This document shows, piece after piece, positions 12,642 through 13,917 of a stretch of 13,917 bases of DNA. The notes beneath the pieces were generated by a model, which did no database searches, was not told the origin of the DNA, and worked only from the letters and a program-made list of their open reading frames with translations. The DNA is from Bacteroidales bacterium UBA3824. GTDB taxonomy: Bacteria; Bacteroidota; Bacteroidia; Bacteroidales; UBA3824. A program made the translations under genes and the position numbers. The stretch is from the NCBI GenBank assembly GCA_002393195.1, contig DGIK01000057.1, positions 1-13,917 of the forward strand, read 5' to 3'. Position 1 is the stretch's first letter, and every line of letters begins with the position of its first letter.

Positions 12642-13917
12642 ATGGTAAACGATTTTTTTAGCAATGCTCTGCGCGTCAAGATGGTTTTTGAGCCCACTGG
12701 CGATCAATCCGCCGCCATAGAAGGGCTGTCGCGGTTTGTGTGCGGCGATGGCGGCGACGGTATTTTTGTGCTTCGCGGCTATGCCGGCACTGGCAAGACC
12801 ACCCTTGTAGCGGCGTTGGTCAGGGTGCTCGCGTCGCTCAATATCCGCACGGTGCTTATGGCTCCTACGGGACGCGCCGCCAAGGTGCTCTCGTCGTATT
12901 CGGGGATGCCCGCCTACACCATACACCGCACCATCTATCGGCAGAGGTCGGGCTACGGCGCGGCGTTTTCCATTGCGCCCAATCTGTTTAAGGACGCCTT
13001 TTTTATTGTGGACGAGGCGTCTATGATTTCGCAGTCGCCGGGCGAGATGTCGGCGTTTGGGTCTGGCAGGCTTCTCGACGACCTTGTGCAGTATGTCTTT
13101 TCGGGCACCGACTGCCGTCTGGTGCTTGTGGGCGACGCGGGACAGTTGCCGCCCGTGGGCAGTGCATTGTCGCCCGCGCTCGATGCCGGCGAGCTTGGAT
13201 GCTACGGCTTCGGGGTGGGGGAGGCGTCGCTCGGCGAGGTGGTAAGGCAGGCGGAGGGCAGCGGAATCCTGAGCAACGCCACGATGCTGCGCCGCCTTGT
13301 GGAAAATGCTTTGCCCGGGCAGCGTGTGGCACCGCAGTTGATGGTTGGCGGATTCAACGACATAATGCGCATATCTGGCGCGGAGCTGCTTGAAGCCCTC
13401 GAACATTCTTACGACACTGTGGGCGTTGCGGATACTCTTGTCGTTACCCGTTCCAACAAGTACGCCAATATTTACAACAACGGCATCCGCAGCCGCATAT
13501 TCTGGCGGGAGGAGTCGTTGACGGTGGGCGACATTGTTATGGTTGTAAAAAACAACTACTTCTACGCCAAGAACATAGAGCATCTCGATTTCATTGCCAA
13601 TGGCGACACCGCCGAGGTGGTGCGCATAGGGCGGCACGAGGAGCTGTACGGGTTTCATTTCATCAATGTCGATTTGCGTTTCACGGATTATGACAACCTC
13701 GAGCTGTCTGTGAAGGTGATACAGGAATCGTTGCAGAGCGAAGGCCCGTCGCTCACTCAGAATGAGGCGGACACCTTATATAAGAATGTGTGCGAGGATT
13801 ACGCCGGCATGACCAAGAGCGAGATGTACAAGGAATTGCGCGGCAACGAGTATTTCAACGCCTTGCAGATAAAATTTGCCTACGCCGTCACGTGCCACAA
13901 GTCGCAGGGCGGGCAGT
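12642..13917 (+). CDS. RecD-like SF1 DNA helicase (3' end outside window)
   Basis: Superfamily 1B helicase/ATPase of the RecD-like type found throughout Bacteroidota, thought to unwind DNA in repair. The frame is open to the last base, so it runs out of the window; 425 residues are seen and about 50 are missing. Visible motifs in order: Walker A GYAGTGKT (46-53), motif Ia MAPTGRAAKVL, Walker B FFIVDEASMIS, motif III LVLVGDAGQLPPVG, the Arg-containing EVVRQ, a TRSNKYANIYNNGIR segment, and the C-terminal UvrD-type motif AYAVTCHKSQGGQ at the very edge. No RecB/RecC partner is seen in the window and the protein lacks the long N-terminal domain of E. coli RecD, so it is not the RecBCD subunit. The ATG at 12642 gives a family-like N-terminus. 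It diverges from the membrane-anchored protein gene. Confidence 0.92.
   Translation, partial: MVNDFFSNALRVKMVFEPTGDQSAAIEGLSRFVCGDGGDGIFVLRGYAGTGKTTLVAALVRVLASLNIRTVLMAPTGRAAKVLSSYSGMPAYTIHRTIYRQRSGYGAAFSIAPNLFKDAFFIVDEASMISQSPGEMSAFGSGRLLDDLVQYVFSGTDCRLVLVGDAGQLPPVGSALSPALDAGELGCYGFGVGEASLGEVVRQAEGSGILSNATMLRRLVENALPGQRVAPQLMVGGFNDIMRISGAELLEALEHSYDTVGVADTLVVTRSNKYANIYNNGIRSRIFWREESLTVGDIVMVVKNNYFYAKNIEHLDFIANGDTAEVVRIGRHEELYGFHFINVDLRFTDYDNLELSVKVIQESLQSEGPSLTQNEADTLYKNVCEDYAGMTKSEMYKELRGNEYFNALQIKFAYAVTCHKSQGGQ

Noticed and set aside
12609..13658. 349-codon open frame on the minus strand opposite the RecD-like helicase
   Set aside because: It is Arg/His-rich and motif-free; the plus strand encodes ordered helicase motifs across the same bases.

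Overview
The window is a stretch of Bacteroidota (most likely Bacteroidales) chromosome. Three things point there: the thrS-infC-rpmI-rplT protein families, Bacteroidota-only neighbours such as the DUF3822-type gene next to rsmD, and several promoters of the Bacteroidota type (a TTTG-like -33 box, about 19 bases, then TAnnTTTG). Genus cannot be read from the sequence. No tRNA, rRNA, CRISPR array or insertion sequence with terminal repeats was seen.

Left part (1-2400): the 3' end of thrS, then infC, rpmI and rplT, a classic translation cluster closed by a strong terminator. infC has no ATG; it starts at AUU (or the adjoining AUC) behind a strong Shine-Dalgarno sequence, the hallmark of IF3 self-regulation. 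A 153-base, stem-rich gap separates rpmI from rplT.

Middle left (2400-3840): a stand-alone Rpn-family PD-(D/E)XK nuclease gene with its own promoter, then an AT-rich small membrane-protein ORF with no convincing start. This is the most accessory-looking part of the window. Next (3780-6590) comes dapB followed closely by two different type I signal peptidases, apparently one operon, with a 12-base perfect palindrome inside the dapB promoter.

Middle right (6599-10281): a self-contained transcription unit running from promoter to terminator: a Nudix hydrolase, a pentapeptide-repeat-like lipoprotein, a papain-family (C1) cysteine peptidase lipoprotein with a C-terminal CARDB-like region, and a tiny Asn-rich lipoprotein with a 12-base repeat. 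The three lipoproteins in a row suggest a cell-envelope or surface module; this unit is the best candidate here for something undescribed.

Right part (10300-13917): on the minus strand, a single-membrane-anchor protein of unknown function ends at a long hairpin terminator and is followed by the DUF3822-type gene and rsmD (16S rRNA methyltransferase), which overlap. Diverging from these on the plus strand is a RecD-like SF1 helicase, cut by the window edge just inside its last helicase motif. Most of the window is conserved housekeeping content; the findings below are leads, not proof of a new system.
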